A DNA stretch of 56,924 bases. Origin: a candidate division FCPU426 bacterium. Lineage in GTDB: Bacteria; Oederibacteriota; Muellerivitia; Muellerivitales; Muellerivitaceae. Where the stretch lies: NCBI GenBank assembly GCA_030041545.1, contig JASHNQ010000037.1, positions 1 through 56,924 on the forward strand, given 5' to 3'. The translations under genes and the position numbers were made by a program. The notes below the pieces were generated by a model that had not been told where the DNA came from, did no database searches, and saw only the letters and a program-made list of their open reading frames with translations. Shown here piece by piece: positions 8,664 through 17,840 of this stretch; the stretch's first letter is position 1, and each line of letters opens with the position of its first letter.

Positions 8664-9655
8664 TTTTCATCTCCGGCGATAGGGGTGGTTCCGTGGACCT
8701 TTGACCTCGATAAAAACCCGCCCGACAGTAGCCACTGGGCGGATTTTACGCCAGGCCGCAGTATTTTCCAAAGGGAATGAGGTAAAAAGGCCAGGCCTAA
8801 CAGGTAAAGCGTATAAAGCGGGAAAGGGGTTTTGGGGCACCGTTCCAAGAGAGTCAAGGCTTGCTCCCGCCAGCCGTTGGCGATCATTTTCCGCACCTGG
8901 ATGAGGGTGGCCCAGACCGTGAATTTCTCCGCCTCGGGGGGAAGCTGCCCCGCCTTCTTCAGCCTTTTGCCCAGGGCCATCCAGTCGAAATGGTTCAAGG
9001 GACCGAAATAAACTCCCTTTCCTTCCGGCTTGCCCAGGAAATAGGTGGAGTGGGGTTCCTTCAAGTAAACCGTCTCGTGTTTCAGGGCCACCTGGAACCA
9101 GGCCAGGATATCCTCCCCCGCCTTGAGGTTGTTCATAAAGGGGGTTTGGCGGGCTAGGCCCAGGGGCAGGGCCACCGAACTGGCGCAAAAAGGGGGGCGC
9201 CCGTAAAACATCCAGTGGTAAAAATACCTTTGGCGGCCCCTCCAACCGACAGGGAGCCTTAAGGGATTTTCCCATTTTTCCCTGCCGTCGTTGACCCAGT
9301 AATTGGTGCCGTAGAGCCCGGCACCCGGGAAATCACGGATCAGGCCCCGGATTTGGAAAAGGTAGGGCGCCTCCCATTCGTCGCCGCAGTCCAGGAAGGC
9401 CACATATTTTCCCCGGGCGGCCGCCACCCCCGCGTTGCGAGCCGCGGAAATGCCGCTGCCCTTGGAGGGGATCCGGTGGATCCTTTTGTCCTTCAAGTCC
9501 TGGAGGATCCGGCCGCATTCCTTTCCTTCCTCCACGACAAAGGCCTCCCAGTCCTTGAAGGTTTGGGCCTCCAGCGATTCCAGGGATTGTCGGAACCGGG
9601 ACATTGGGAGGCGCAAGGGCAGCACCACGGAAAAAAAGGGATGTTTTTTCCTCAT
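8651..9655 (-). CDS. Degenerate GT2-like paralogue (lost donor-binding motifs)
   Basis: This 334-aa protein is clearly a paralogue of its upstream neighbour (9652-10614): both share FPGAGLY-TNYWV, RPPFC, KAGED and VWATLIQ-RKMIANG at equivalent positions. The catalytic positions differ. The canonical VVDDGS of the neighbour is VVEEGK here and the DxD region LDADDDW is LDCGDEW, so the acidic triad that binds metal and UDP-sugar is altered. The enzyme may be inactive, act as a partner subunit, or have new specificity. The start ATG at 9655 overlaps the upstream stop in an ATGA. A much longer frame extending to 10606 is only a shadow of the neighbour. Confidence 0.85.
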   Translation of the reverse strand: MRKKHPFFSVVLPLRLPMSRFRQSLESLEAQTFKDWEAFVVEEGKECGRILQDLKDKRIHRIPSKGSGISAARNAGVAAARGKYVAFLDCGDEWEAPYLFQIRGLIRDFPGAGLYGTNYWVNDGREKWENPLRLPVGWRGRQRYFYHWMFYGRPPFCASSVALPLGLARQTPFMNNLKAGEDILAWFQVALKHETVYLKEPHSTYFLGKPEGKGVYFGPLNHFDWMALGKRLKKAGQLPPEAEKFTVWATLIQVRKMIANGWREQALTLLERCPKTPFPLYTLYLLGLAFLPHSLWKILRPGVKSAQWLLSGGFLSRSKVHGTTPIAGDEKWFP

Positions 9656-10614
9656 GGGCCCCGCCTCTCGGTTTTTCCCGGGGGACCTAAAAGGCGCTGC
9701 AGGGCTTTGGTCGCCCCCGCCGGAAGCATCAGCAACGCCAGGAGGGAGGCCTGGTAAAGGGGAAAATAAGCCTTGGGGCAGCGCCACCACTTGGCCAGGG
9801 CTTCCCACCGCCTTCCGTTGGCGATCATTTTGCGGGTTTGGATCAGGGTGGCCCAAACCACGTATTTTCGCCCCGACTTGGAAAACCGCCCTTCCTTGCG
9901 GAGTTGTTCCCCCACTTCCAGCCAATCCAGGTGGTAGGCGGCGCCGAAATAAGTGGCGTGGGTGTTGTCGGTGACGGCGACGTAATAGGTGGAAAAGGGC
10001 TTGTTCCAATAAACGGTGTCGTGCTCCAGGGAGGCCTTGAACCAGACCAGGAGGTCCTCCCCGGCCTTGATGCCGCGGGGGAAGGGAGTGGCCTGGGCCA
10101 GGGCCGCCGGAAGGCAGACCGTGTTGGTGCAAAAGGGCGGCCGGCCGCGGTAGCTGAGCCCGTAATAATCCCTCATTCTTCCCTTCCAACCCGTGGGAAG
10201 GGCCACGGGGTTGACCGCCTTGCGGTGCCCGTTGTCCACCCAGTAATTGGTGGCGTAAAGCCCGGCGCCGGGGAATTCCCCGATCAGCCCCTTGAGGGCC
10301 GCCAGGTAATCCCGGTCCCAGTCGTCGTCCGCGTCCAGGAAGGCCACGTAGCGTCCACGGGCGGCCGCCACGCCCCGGTTGCGCGCCGCCGAGACCCCCG
10401 CGTTTTTTTGGGCGATCAAGCGTACCCGCTTGTCCTTCAAGGACCGGACGACGGCCGGACTTCCATCCTTCGACCCGTCGTCCACCACGATCAGTTCGAA
10501 ATCCCGGAAACTTTGGGCCAAAACCGAACCCGCGGAACGCCGGAGATAGTCCCCCTTGTTGTAGACGGGGATAACCACTGAAAAGAAAGGCGCTTTGTGG
10601 AAACACCGCCCCAT
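9652..10614 (-). CDS. GT2-family glycosyltransferase
   Basis: This 320-aa GT-A fold glycosyltransferase starts FFSVVIPVYNKGDYLRRS, followed by IVVDDGSKDGS and FLDADDDW, the intact nucleotide-sugar and DxD metal motifs of GT2. It probably adds one sugar of the polymer repeat unit at the cytoplasmic membrane face. ATG at 10614 is preceded by AAGGA. The gene is coupled by a 4-base overlap to its degenerate tandem copy downstream, suggesting a local duplication. The sugar is unknown. Confidence 0.9.
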   Translation of the reverse strand: MGRCFHKAPFFSVVIPVYNKGDYLRRSAGSVLAQSFRDFELIVVDDGSKDGSPAVVRSLKDKRVRLIAQKNAGVSAARNRGVAAARGRYVAFLDADDDWDRDYLAALKGLIGEFPGAGLYATNYWVDNGHRKAVNPVALPTGWKGRMRDYYGLSYRGRPPFCTNTVCLPAALAQATPFPRGIKAGEDLLVWFKASLEHDTVYWNKPFSTYYVAVTDNTHATYFGAAYHLDWLEVGEQLRKEGRFSKSGRKYVVWATLIQTRKMIANGRRWEALAKWWRCPKAYFPLYQASLLALLMLPAGATKALQRLLGPPGKTERRGP

Positions 10615-10696
10615 TATGGATTCCTTCTTGGAAGACCCGAAGTTTTACTAGGCCGGGGAATTCCGCAAGACGGCCCCTGATAATGCCAGGGCAGGG

Positions 10697-11635
10697 TCAG
10701 GAACCTGCCCCGATAAATTGCTTGTACTCCCTGGCGTGAACGTATTTGGTGGCCCATTTCCAAAAATACCTTTGCAGGAACCAGGCGGGGCTTAAGACAA
10801 GCATGCAACACGTCAAAAAGTACCGGACGAACCGGTTTTTATTGGCCGATTTCATCGAAAAAAGCCGGTTGATGATCCGCCATTGCAAACCTCCCATCTT
10901 CTTTAAATCAGGGGGTGGATGCACTTCCCTCTTGTATCTAATCCTTTCCAACAGCAGTTTTCTCCCCTCGATGATCGCCCTCACCTGCCGCATTTTGTTC
11001 GTCGTGGTAATACCGCCGGAATTGAGGTAATAGTCCACCAGGTACTCCGGGAGGACATGAGCCTTTCCATGTTCCAGCAGCCTTAAAAAATAATCGTAGT
11101 CCTCGGCGGGATAGGTGCTTTCCCGGTACTCCAAGCCTTTGATCTTCACGTACATGGCCGTCGTATGCTGGATGGCGGTTGTAAAGCAAAAAAAAGCTTT
11201 CCGGATGTCCCGATTCTCCACCGGACATTGGGATTTCCAAATGATATCCCCCTTGTCGTTCACCCAATTGGCCTGAGTACCCGTGATAACGCAATCCGGA
11301 TGTTCCCGCATGTAAGAGAACTGTTTTTCCAGCCTCTGCGGGTAGCAATAGTCGTCGCAATCGAATCGGGCGATCCACCAGGCCTTGGCTGTGTTCAATC
11401 CTTTGTTAAGGGTCTTAACCAGTCCCAAGTTCTCCGGGTTTTGGATCAAGTGGATTTTTTTATCCTTCCGGGCATAGGCCCGCAGGATTCTCCCCGAAGC
11501 GTCCGTCGAACCGTCATTCACGATCACAAATTCGAATGGCTTGAAAGTCTGGGAAAGGACACTCTCAACGGCCCTTTTGAGGAATTTCTCCCCGTTGTAA
11601 ACGGGCATGAGGACGGAAAGAAGCGGTTTTTTCAC
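10697..11635 (-). CDS. GT2-family glycosyltransferase
   Basis: This 312-aa GT2 enzyme begins LLSVLMPVYNGEKFLKRA, has FVIVNDGSTDASG and the DxD motif in RFDCDDYCYPQR, and the acidic TYPAEDYDYFLRL catalytic-base region. It is a third GT2 in the locus but not a close relative of the tandem pair. The start is a GTG at 11635 with no strong ribosome-binding site. Base composition is visibly more A/T-rich than in flanking glycosyltransferases, which may mean separate acquisition. It is separated by about 80 bp from the next gene and 124 bp from the flippase. Confidence 0.88.
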   Translation of the reverse strand: MKKPLLSVLMPVYNGEKFLKRAVESVLSQTFKPFEFVIVNDGSTDASGRILRAYARKDKKIHLIQNPENLGLVKTLNKGLNTAKAWWIARFDCDDYCYPQRLEKQFSYMREHPDCVITGTQANWVNDKGDIIWKSQCPVENRDIRKAFFCFTTAIQHTTAMYVKIKGLEYRESTYPAEDYDYFLRLLEHGKAHVLPEYLVDYYLNSGGITTTNKMRQVRAIIEGRKLLLERIRYKREVHPPPDLKKMGGLQWRIINRLFSMKSANKNRFVRYFLTCCMLVLSPAWFLQRYFWKWATKYVHAREYKQFIGAGS

Positions 11636-11759
11636 GTGAACACCAGCCTTACCCAGAACAGAATGGCTCCACGAAGTGGCAGAAATGGGTTCATTTTTAA
11701 CATAAGGCTATCCGTTAAGCAATCGTCTCGCCTGTAAATCGGCTTGTGATGGAAATCCT

Positions 11760-13076
11760 TCAAGCCGCGAGGTCGCCTTTTTGAATCCGCTGGATCCGCC
11801 GGTATGAAAAAAACCAACAGCCTGCCAGGATCCACAACTCACTGGCCACGTTCACCCATGAAGCCCCCCTCATTCCGAAAGAGGGAATGAGGATGAGGTT
11901 CGCGGTCAACGAAAATAGGGCGGTGGCGATCATCAGGAGGGAAACGGTTTTGTCGTAACGATGGTCGGTCATAAGTCCCCAATAGTATATGCCTTCAACG
12001 ATCATGATGAGTTTGGAGGCGACCAGGACGGCACAGGGCTTGGCGGCTGCGGTAAAAGCCTGGCCGAAGACGAGGGGATAGAGGGCCGGAATAATCACCC
12101 AAGCTGCGACCCCGGCAGCGAGCCCGAAAACGGAGAAAAACAACGCTAGTTTGACCTGCCTTTGCCAGAGGAAAACCTCTCCCCGCTTGCGCCACTCCAG
12201 GAATCGGGGATAGAGGATGGTCGGTACAATCCAAAAAAAATTTTGGGCCGCGTTAACGACCTGGAAGGCGGTGCGGTATTGTCCCAGTGCATCAATGGAA
12301 TAAAGCCACCCGACCAATGGCAATTCTAGCATCGTATAGATGTAGACGGCTAGGCCGGAGATGAAAAGCCAGCCGGACTGCCGGATCAACCCGGCGATTT
12401 CGCTCCACGGAATGAGAACCAGGAGGTTTCCTTTGAAAACCCCAAGCCTTTTCATCGCGGTCCAAAGGATGACCAAAAGCAGGAACGAGCAGGTGGAAAC
12501 CACCGCCAAGTCGGCCCCGGCCCTCATTCCGGGCCTAAAGAAAATGAAATACAGCAGCGCCGTGAAGGCGGGCTGGAAAATCGTGATCGATGATTGAAAA
12601 TGCTGGTGCTCGGAAGCTTGAAACAGCCACGTTGGCTGAAGGTTAATGATGACGACCAACGGAATAAAAAACCAACCAGCGAAATGGTAGTCGGCGGGAA
12701 CCCAGGAGGAGGCCATGACGGCTATTGCGGCAAGGGATAGAAGCACCGAGCTCAAGATTTTAAACAGGGTGTAGCTTTGGACCAGCCGGTCCCGATCCGG
12801 GCCGTTGGAAGCGTTTTTGAAAGCGCGGATTAAAATGGTTGGGTGAAGGGCCGAGAGAAGGATGGAAGCCTGGGCCACCACGCTTTGGACCATTCCCGAA
12901 ATACCGTAGTTGTGCGGCTCCATGCACCGTGCTGCCCAAGCCGATCCGATGAAACCAAATCCCATTCCCACAACCCGGGCGCCCACCATGATGGCGGCCT
13001 TGTTGACTAGGTGGGGCCGGTTTGGGAGCTTGCCCCAAAGTCGGTCTCGGAGGGAAAGGGAGGTCGGGAACGGCAT
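11760..13076 (-). CDS. Wzx-type polysaccharide flippase
   Basis: This 438-aa membrane protein has about 12 hydrophobic segments and belongs to the MOP/polysaccharide biosynthesis exporter superfamily. The N-terminal VNKAAIMVGARVVGMGFGFIGS and the LQPTWLFQASE segment match the family, where a loop like PTWLFQG is typical. It would flip undecaprenyl-linked repeat units to the periplasm for the Wzy-like polymerase. It starts at ATG 13076, 24 bp after the Wzz-like gene, with only a weak ribosome site. The repeat-unit substrate cannot be inferred. Confidence 0.88.
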   Translation of the reverse strand: MPFPTSLSLRDRLWGKLPNRPHLVNKAAIMVGARVVGMGFGFIGSAWAARCMEPHNYGISGMVQSVVAQASILLSALHPTILIRAFKNASNGPDRDRLVQSYTLFKILSSVLLSLAAIAVMASSWVPADYHFAGWFFIPLVVIINLQPTWLFQASEHQHFQSSITIFQPAFTALLYFIFFRPGMRAGADLAVVSTCSFLLLVILWTAMKRLGVFKGNLLVLIPWSEIAGLIRQSGWLFISGLAVYIYTMLELPLVGWLYSIDALGQYRTAFQVVNAAQNFFWIVPTILYPRFLEWRKRGEVFLWQRQVKLALFFSVFGLAAGVAAWVIIPALYPLVFGQAFTAAAKPCAVLVASKLIMIVEGIYYWGLMTDHRYDKTVSLLMIATALFSLTANLILIPSFGMRGASWVNVASELWILAGCWFFSYRRIQRIQKGDLAA

Positions 13077-13100
13077 GGAAAATCCAATCCGTGGGGGAGC

Positions 13101-14765
13101 TTAGGTCCGAAAACCCGCGGCTTTGGAATGGGCCGGAGCTGGCCTTGTCCGCGCGGCCTTTTGCGCCGGCCGGGCCCACAAATCCAGCCATGACCCGGAT
13201 TCCCTCCGAACCCCGTTCAAAAGGACGCCCCACAGGGGGACCTGGGCGGCCTGGAGCATCCGGACCGCTTCCTGGAAGTCCTTTCGGTGGGTGACCCCCC
13301 AGCGGGCCAGGAGCAGGACTCCGTCCAACGCCGCGCAAAAGACCACTGCGTCGGGCGATGCCATCAGGGGTGCGCCGTCGAAAACCAGGTATTCGAACTT
13401 GGATTTGGCCTCGCCGACCCATTTCTTGAGGGCGGAGGGACTGAGGGCGCCGGAGAAGTCCGTGGAGCCGGTTGGCGCGGGTAAAAGGGTTAGGTTCGGG
13501 ATGCCGGAAGGCTTGGAAGCCTCCTTCAAGCCGGCCTCTCCGGAGAGCAGGCCCGAAAGGCCCGGGACACCCGCCGTCTCGATTCCGAAAAGGCTCCCCA
13601 AATCGGGGTTTTCGAGGTCGGCGTCGATCAAGAGCACCTTTTTGCCCGCCTGGGACAGGCTTAAAGCCAGATGGGCGGCGGCGAGGGTCCGGCCCTCGCC
13701 CGGGCGGGGGGAAAGGATGCCCAAGGCCTGCGGGCCCGATTCAGGACGGACCACCAAAAGATGGGCCCGGAGGGATTTGAAACCATGAGCGAAATCCGGG
13801 TCCGGAGTGCGGGCTTGGGCGAGGGCGGAGGCCTCGTCCTTGTTTTTAAGGAGGGGCACTGAGGCCCAGAGGCTGGCCGGCGCGGCCTGGGTCAGGTCCC
13901 TTTCCTCGTAAACACGGTCCTCCATCCTTTCCCGCGCGAAGGCGGCCACCGCGCCCAGGAAAAGCCCGGCCAAGAGCCCCAGGATGACCGAGGCGATCTT
14001 CTTGGGGGAAACGGCCTTGTCCGGCACCGTGGCCGGGTCCACCACCACGATGCCCGTGTTCTCGTTGTTGGAGCGGATCCGGCTTTCCTGTTCCTGTTCC
14101 AGGAGCGACTTGTAGATCAACTGGTCCGCCTCCGCCTCGCTGGACTGGTTCAGGTAGTTCTGCTTGTTGGACTGGTCCGCCTCCAGCTTAGTGCGTATGG
14201 AATTGAGCTGGCTGTGCAGGAACTTGTAGCGGGCCTCCTCGCTTTCCTGGTTCAGGTCTTGGTTGACCTCGATGAAACTTTGGGCCCAGGCGTTGGCCAG
14301 ATTCGCGGCTCCTTGACCGCTCGTGCCCCGGGCTGCGATGGAAAGGAGGTCGGATTCCTTGACGTTGTCGACCTTGACTTGATGCTGCAGGAACCAGATG
14401 AGCTTGGCCTTGTCCATCTTGCCGTAGATGGGATCCGTGGCCAGGCTGAGGTCTTCAATGACGCCTGCCGCCACCTTGTCCGCCATGGCGATCTGAATGT
14501 AGGTTTCCATGGCGTCGGTTGTGGCTGGCAAGAAGTCCATGTCCTGGATCGACGATCCACCAGCCTGGGTGGAGGTCCCCGGCACCTTGACCGTAGTGAC
14601 GGCTTGATACGTCTTGGGCCAGAGGAATCCGTAAAGCAGGGCCAGCGCCAGGCAGGCCAGCGTCGTTTTTTGGATGGTCCCGCGGCGGCGCCAAAGGACG
14701 CTCAAGAGCTTGTTCAGGTCCAGGACCGGCTCCTCCAGGGGGGTGGAGTTCATCGGGTTGGCCAT
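13101..14765 (-). CDS. Wzz/BY-kinase-like chain-length protein with altered Walker A
   Basis: This 554-aa protein has an N-terminal Wzz domain (LDLNKLLSVLWRRR, TM helix, coiled periplasmic part, second TM near residue 245-265 after a PDKAVSPKK stretch) fused to a cytoplasmic MinD-like ATPase as in Wzc/BY-kinases. Walker A is SPRPGEGRTL, so the invariant Lys of GEGK(S/T) is Arg (codon CGG at about 13690). Walker A' is LLIDADLENPD and Walker B LVFDGAP. The C-terminal tail has no Tyr cluster. It therefore probably controls chain length and export but is unlikely to be a normal autophosphorylating tyrosine kinase. ATG at 14765 follows AAAGGA. It lies between the flippase and Wza-like gene. Confidence 0.87.
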   Translation of the reverse strand: MANPMNSTPLEEPVLDLNKLLSVLWRRRGTIQKTTLACLALALLYGFLWPKTYQAVTTVKVPGTSTQAGGSSIQDMDFLPATTDAMETYIQIAMADKVAAGVIEDLSLATDPIYGKMDKAKLIWFLQHQVKVDNVKESDLLSIAARGTSGQGAANLANAWAQSFIEVNQDLNQESEEARYKFLHSQLNSIRTKLEADQSNKQNYLNQSSEAEADQLIYKSLLEQEQESRIRSNNENTGIVVVDPATVPDKAVSPKKIASVILGLLAGLFLGAVAAFARERMEDRVYEERDLTQAAPASLWASVPLLKNKDEASALAQARTPDPDFAHGFKSLRAHLLVVRPESGPQALGILSPRPGEGRTLAAAHLALSLSQAGKKVLLIDADLENPDLGSLFGIETAGVPGLSGLLSGEAGLKEASKPSGIPNLTLLPAPTGSTDFSGALSPSALKKWVGEAKSKFEYLVFDGAPLMASPDAVVFCAALDGVLLLARWGVTHRKDFQEAVRMLQAAQVPLWGVLLNGVRRESGSWLDLWARPAQKAARTRPAPAHSKAAGFRT

Positions 14766-14797
14766 GGGGTTCCTTTCGGGCGTCCGGCGGCCGGGCC

Positions 14798-15616
14798 TTA
14801 ATAATGGATTTGGGTGGCGATGATCGCCACGCTGGCGGCGATGCTGGCGATAATGGCCCAGTCGTTGGAGGTGAGCGCCTGGTCCTTGGGCACCATGAGC
14901 ACGTCGCCCGGGTACAGCACCGGCGGCTTGTCCTGCGTGCCCTTGTCCGTCAGGTAATGGTTCAGGTTGATCCCTTCCTTTTTAAACGTGTCCCCGTGGA
15001 TGACGATGGCGTCGCTGAGTTTGGCGTCCGGCAGGGCCCCGCCGGCCTCGGCCAGCAGCGAAAAGACCGTGGGCTCGCCCCGGATGAGGAACTTGCCCGG
15101 CCTCGTCACATCGCCTAGGACGGACACGTTGTAGTAGTTCGAAGTGCGCACCAGGACCGTGACTTGGGGATTGTTGATGTATTCCCTCAATTTCAGGCGC
15201 AAGAGCTCGGCGGCGTTGATTTGGGTCAAGCCCTTCAATTGGATCTTGCCCAGGAATGGGAAAAGGATCATCCCGTCTGAGTCCACCATGTAATCGGTGG
15301 GAAGCTGGCTTTTTTCACCTGTCCCCCCGTTGACGGTGGAGGTGTAGCCGTTGCCCGAGGAGAAATTGACGACATAGATGTCCAGTTCGTCCCCCGGGCC
15401 GATGAGCAGGGGGGGATAGGCGTTGACGGATTTGTCCATGGCCGGGTCGGCGGCTTCCCCTCCGGTGTCTTTATTGCCGGTGGAAGCGGAAAAAGCCGGG
15501 GTGAAGGGCATCCACGTCACCGCTGCGGCCCATAAGAACGCGAAGAGGGCCCGGCCCAAACGCGGCCAAAGCCTCCCTTGGATTGGGGGGTTCCTGTTAT
15601 GTTTGTTCCTTTGCAT
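14798..15616 (-). CDS. Wza-like polysaccharide export protein (Poly_export/SLBB)
   Basis: This 272-aa exported protein has a signal peptide (hydrophobic ALFAFLWAAAVTW, cleavage near AFSA), a Poly_export domain starting at LLIGPGDELDIYV, and an SLBB domain (NVSVLGDVTRPGKFLI). The C-terminus ends in a hydrophobic/amphipathic helix (WAIIASIAASVAIIATQ), as in Wza where such helices form the outer-membrane pore. There is no lipobox Cys, unlike E. coli Wza. It forms the export channel with the Wzz-like protein encoded just downstream. ATG at 15616 follows GAGGA. Confidence 0.88.
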   Translation of the reverse strand: MQRNKHNRNPPIQGRLWPRLGRALFAFLWAAAVTWMPFTPAFSASTGNKDTGGEAADPAMDKSVNAYPPLLIGPGDELDIYVVNFSSGNGYTSTVNGGTGEKSQLPTDYMVDSDGMILFPFLGKIQLKGLTQINAAELLRLKLREYINNPQVTVLVRTSNYYNVSVLGDVTRPGKFLIRGEPTVFSLLAEAGGALPDAKLSDAIVIHGDTFKKEGINLNHYLTDKGTQDKPPVLYPGDVLMVPKDQALTSNDWAIIASIAASVAIIATQIHY

Positions 15617-15792
15617 TGGTAAATCCTCAATACCTTTGGCAGGAGATCCTTGTCAAAAAGGTCTCAACCTTGACGGGAAGGTGGTGATTATAACAATCCG
15701 CCCAGTCCAAGGGAACCGCTGTTTTAGTCCCTGCGGCCGGAATGCCGTTGCGGCGGGAAGGAAATGGGCGGGGCCTTTAACTGGGGCGGCCG

Positions 15793-17454
15793 TTAGTTGG
15801 AATCGGCATTGGCTTCACTGCCGCTTTTGACGCCGTACCGGCGCCGCAGGAGGCTGGACCTGACCTTGGCATGCCCCAGGTTGTTGATTTCCACCAGGGG
15901 CCGGTCGGAAGCCGAGATCTCCAATTCCCGGAGGCGGCGGAGGATGTCTTTCATGAACCCGCTCACCAGTACCCGGTATTCCACGTCCAGCTCGCTTTCG
16001 CCGGCGTTGGGCTCGAAAATCCAATAGGCTTCCATCCGGTCGTCCTCGACCGAGGTTCGTTCCCGGAAAACCTCGAAGTTTCCCGAATTGATTTCGGTTT
16101 TCAGGAACCGGAGGTATTCCCTTTGGATGTCGTGGGGCCTTTCCCAGTAATAAACGAGTCCTCCTTTTCCCTCGGCGTCGGCATCGGCCTTGATCCAGAA
16201 GCCCTGCACCCCGAACTCGGCGCAGGTTTGGCTGGCCAGCGCCAGGGCTTCATCCCTGTCCGCCACTAGCTTCAATTTGGCCCGTTGCATGTCCAGGAAA
16301 CGGTGGGCCATCAGGTAATAGGGCCTCTTTCCCGCCAGGGAACCCGCGTCCGCGAAATCGAAAAAGCCCATCCGGGGCATGAGGACGGTCAGGATGACGA
16401 CGACCGGCAGGAAACAAAAAACCGCCAGGGCTTTTTGCTGGGACATGGCCAGCAGGGCCGCGGCGACCAGGAACAGGTTGAAAAAGGCCCCCACCGCGGA
16501 AATGCGGAGCGGTGTCCAACCCATCTTGAGGAGACGGTGGTGGATGTGTTCCTTTTCCGACCATTCCATGGACCGGCCGAAATAAAACCTTTTGATCCCC
16601 CGGCGGATCGTCGAAAGGGAAACCTCCAGGAAGGGGTAGCCCACGATCAAGGTGGCGAGGATGACTTGGAAGTGGTAGGGCATGGTCCCCGCAGAGGCGT
16701 TGACCGGCCCCAGCGCCAGGGGGCCGGCTTGTCCGAGGGACACCAGGCCCGCCGCTGCCGCGAAACCCAGGGCGTTGGCTCCCGCGTCGCCAAGATAAAT
16801 TTTGGCCGGTGGCCGGTTATAAACCAGGAAGACCACCAGGGCGCCCAAGGCCGCCACCGCTAGGAGGCATAAGCCCAGGTCGGACTGGAGGTAAGCCGCC
16901 AGCCCCAAGCCCAGGAAGACCATGGCCGAGACGCTGCCCGCCAGCCCATCTACGCCGTCCATGAAATTGAAGCCGTTCATCAAGGCCATGATCCAAAAGG
17001 AAGTGAAAGGCACGCTGAAAAAGGCAAGGTGGATTGGCGGGAAACCCGGGATGTGGAGAAAGTCGAAGCGGTAACCAAGGAAAGTAAAGGAGCCTGCCAA
17101 AAGCGCTTGGAGTCCAAACTTCCAGGCCGGGCGTAAGTCCAAAAGGTCGTCGGCAAACCCCAACCCGCCTGCCGCAAAAGTTCCGACCAGGACCACTCCA
17201 ACCTTGGCCCACTGGCATTCAAATTCCACAGGGGAAGAGGTGTAGGAAAAAAGGAAACCGAATACCATGGAAGTGTAGATGGACAAAAGGAAAAGGATAC
17301 CCCCAACACGCGGAATAGGGGAACTGTGGATTTTCCGTCCCCCTGGCTTGTCCACCAACCCAAAGGTGGGGGCTAAACGGATCGCGGCAGGAGTCCCTAC
17401 AAGAAAAACCACCATGGAAATGAGTAATATGAACAAAAGAATTTGGATATCCAT
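15793..17454 (-). CDS. WecA/TagO-like polyprenyl-phosphate sugar-1-P transferase with C-terminal extension
   Basis: This 553-aa protein starts the repeat unit by moving a HexNAc-1-P (usually GlcNAc-1-P) onto undecaprenyl phosphate. It has about eleven TM helices and the PNPT signatures DDLLDLRP, NFMDGVDGLAG, YLGDAGAN and KEHIHHRLL. The first ~350 residues are the enzyme; the remaining ~200 are a soluble region absent from WecA (about 350-370 aa). That region has alternating strand/helix character and might be GAF-like. The ATG at 17454 (MDIQILLF) is chosen over an upstream in-frame start because GGTAGG lies before it. It is probably the first gene of the polysaccharide operon. Confidence 0.88.
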   Translation of the reverse strand: MDIQILLFILLISMVVFLVGTPAAIRLAPTFGLVDKPGGRKIHSSPIPRVGGILFLLSIYTSMVFGFLFSYTSSPVEFECQWAKVGVVLVGTFAAGGLGFADDLLDLRPAWKFGLQALLAGSFTFLGYRFDFLHIPGFPPIHLAFFSVPFTSFWIMALMNGFNFMDGVDGLAGSVSAMVFLGLGLAAYLQSDLGLCLLAVAALGALVVFLVYNRPPAKIYLGDAGANALGFAAAAGLVSLGQAGPLALGPVNASAGTMPYHFQVILATLIVGYPFLEVSLSTIRRGIKRFYFGRSMEWSEKEHIHHRLLKMGWTPLRISAVGAFFNLFLVAAALLAMSQQKALAVFCFLPVVVILTVLMPRMGFFDFADAGSLAGKRPYYLMAHRFLDMQRAKLKLVADRDEALALASQTCAEFGVQGFWIKADADAEGKGGLVYYWERPHDIQREYLRFLKTEINSGNFEVFRERTSVEDDRMEAYWIFEPNAGESELDVEYRVLVSGFMKDILRRLRELEISASDRPLVEINNLGHAKVRSSLLRRRYGVKSGSEANADSN

Positions 17455-17489
17455 TGGGCGATACCTACCTTTAAAATAGAAAATTTTTG

Positions 17490-17537
17490 AGGGTGAAAAA
17501 CATTTCAAGGGAAAAGGTGTTCCAGACTTTTCACCCT
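17490..17537 (-). promoter_or_regulatory. Inverted repeat in the leader of the polysaccharide operon
   Basis: AGGGTGAAAA (17490-17499) and TTTTCACCCT (17528-17537) are perfect 10-bp complements separated by 28 bases, about 35 bases before the transferase start. The transcript would form a stem-loop close to the ribosome site, or a dimeric protein could bind the DNA. No known element (for example an ops sequence) was recognised. Confidence 0.4.
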
Positions 17538-17800
17538 ACAATTTAGAACTTCTACTTTCTGTCTAAATTTTATTAATCTTAGATCAGGATCTCGGTAAAA
17601 AATAGGAAAACTTTTACCAAAACGGTTAAATTCATGTTCTCCCGTCAACTCAACCCTATTGCATTTTGAATTTGTAAAGTCTACAAAACCTCATAAATCT
17701 TGGAATAAAAACGTTTTTAATTATACTTTTTACCTTAAAATCGAGAAAAATTTTGGCTATTAAACTTTTTCAGAACTATTTACAAGACATACAAAACAAC

Positions 17801-17840
17801 AAAAACCCCCTCCCATTGGGGGAGCGGGTAGGTGAGGGGG
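17801..17840 (-). terminator. Terminator-like palindrome (copy of the CCCTCACCC repeat family)
   Basis: Read on the minus strand, CCCCCTC is followed after about 20 bases by GAGGGGG and then TTTTTGTTG, which is the form of an intrinsic terminator for the response-regulator gene ending at 17936. The sequence also belongs to the repeat family found at 41216-41260 and 41444-41485 inside a coding gene, so its terminator function may be secondary to its being a dispersed repeat. Confidence 0.5.

Noticed and set aside
8651-10606. A single 651-codon minus-strand frame spanning two GT2 genes
   Set aside because: The first half is a shadow of the GT2 gene at 9652-10614; the real gene starts at 9655 in an ATGA overlap.
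17801-17840. CRISPR-like repeat
   Set aside because: A single palindrome with relatives elsewhere but no regular spacer array; no cas genes in the window.
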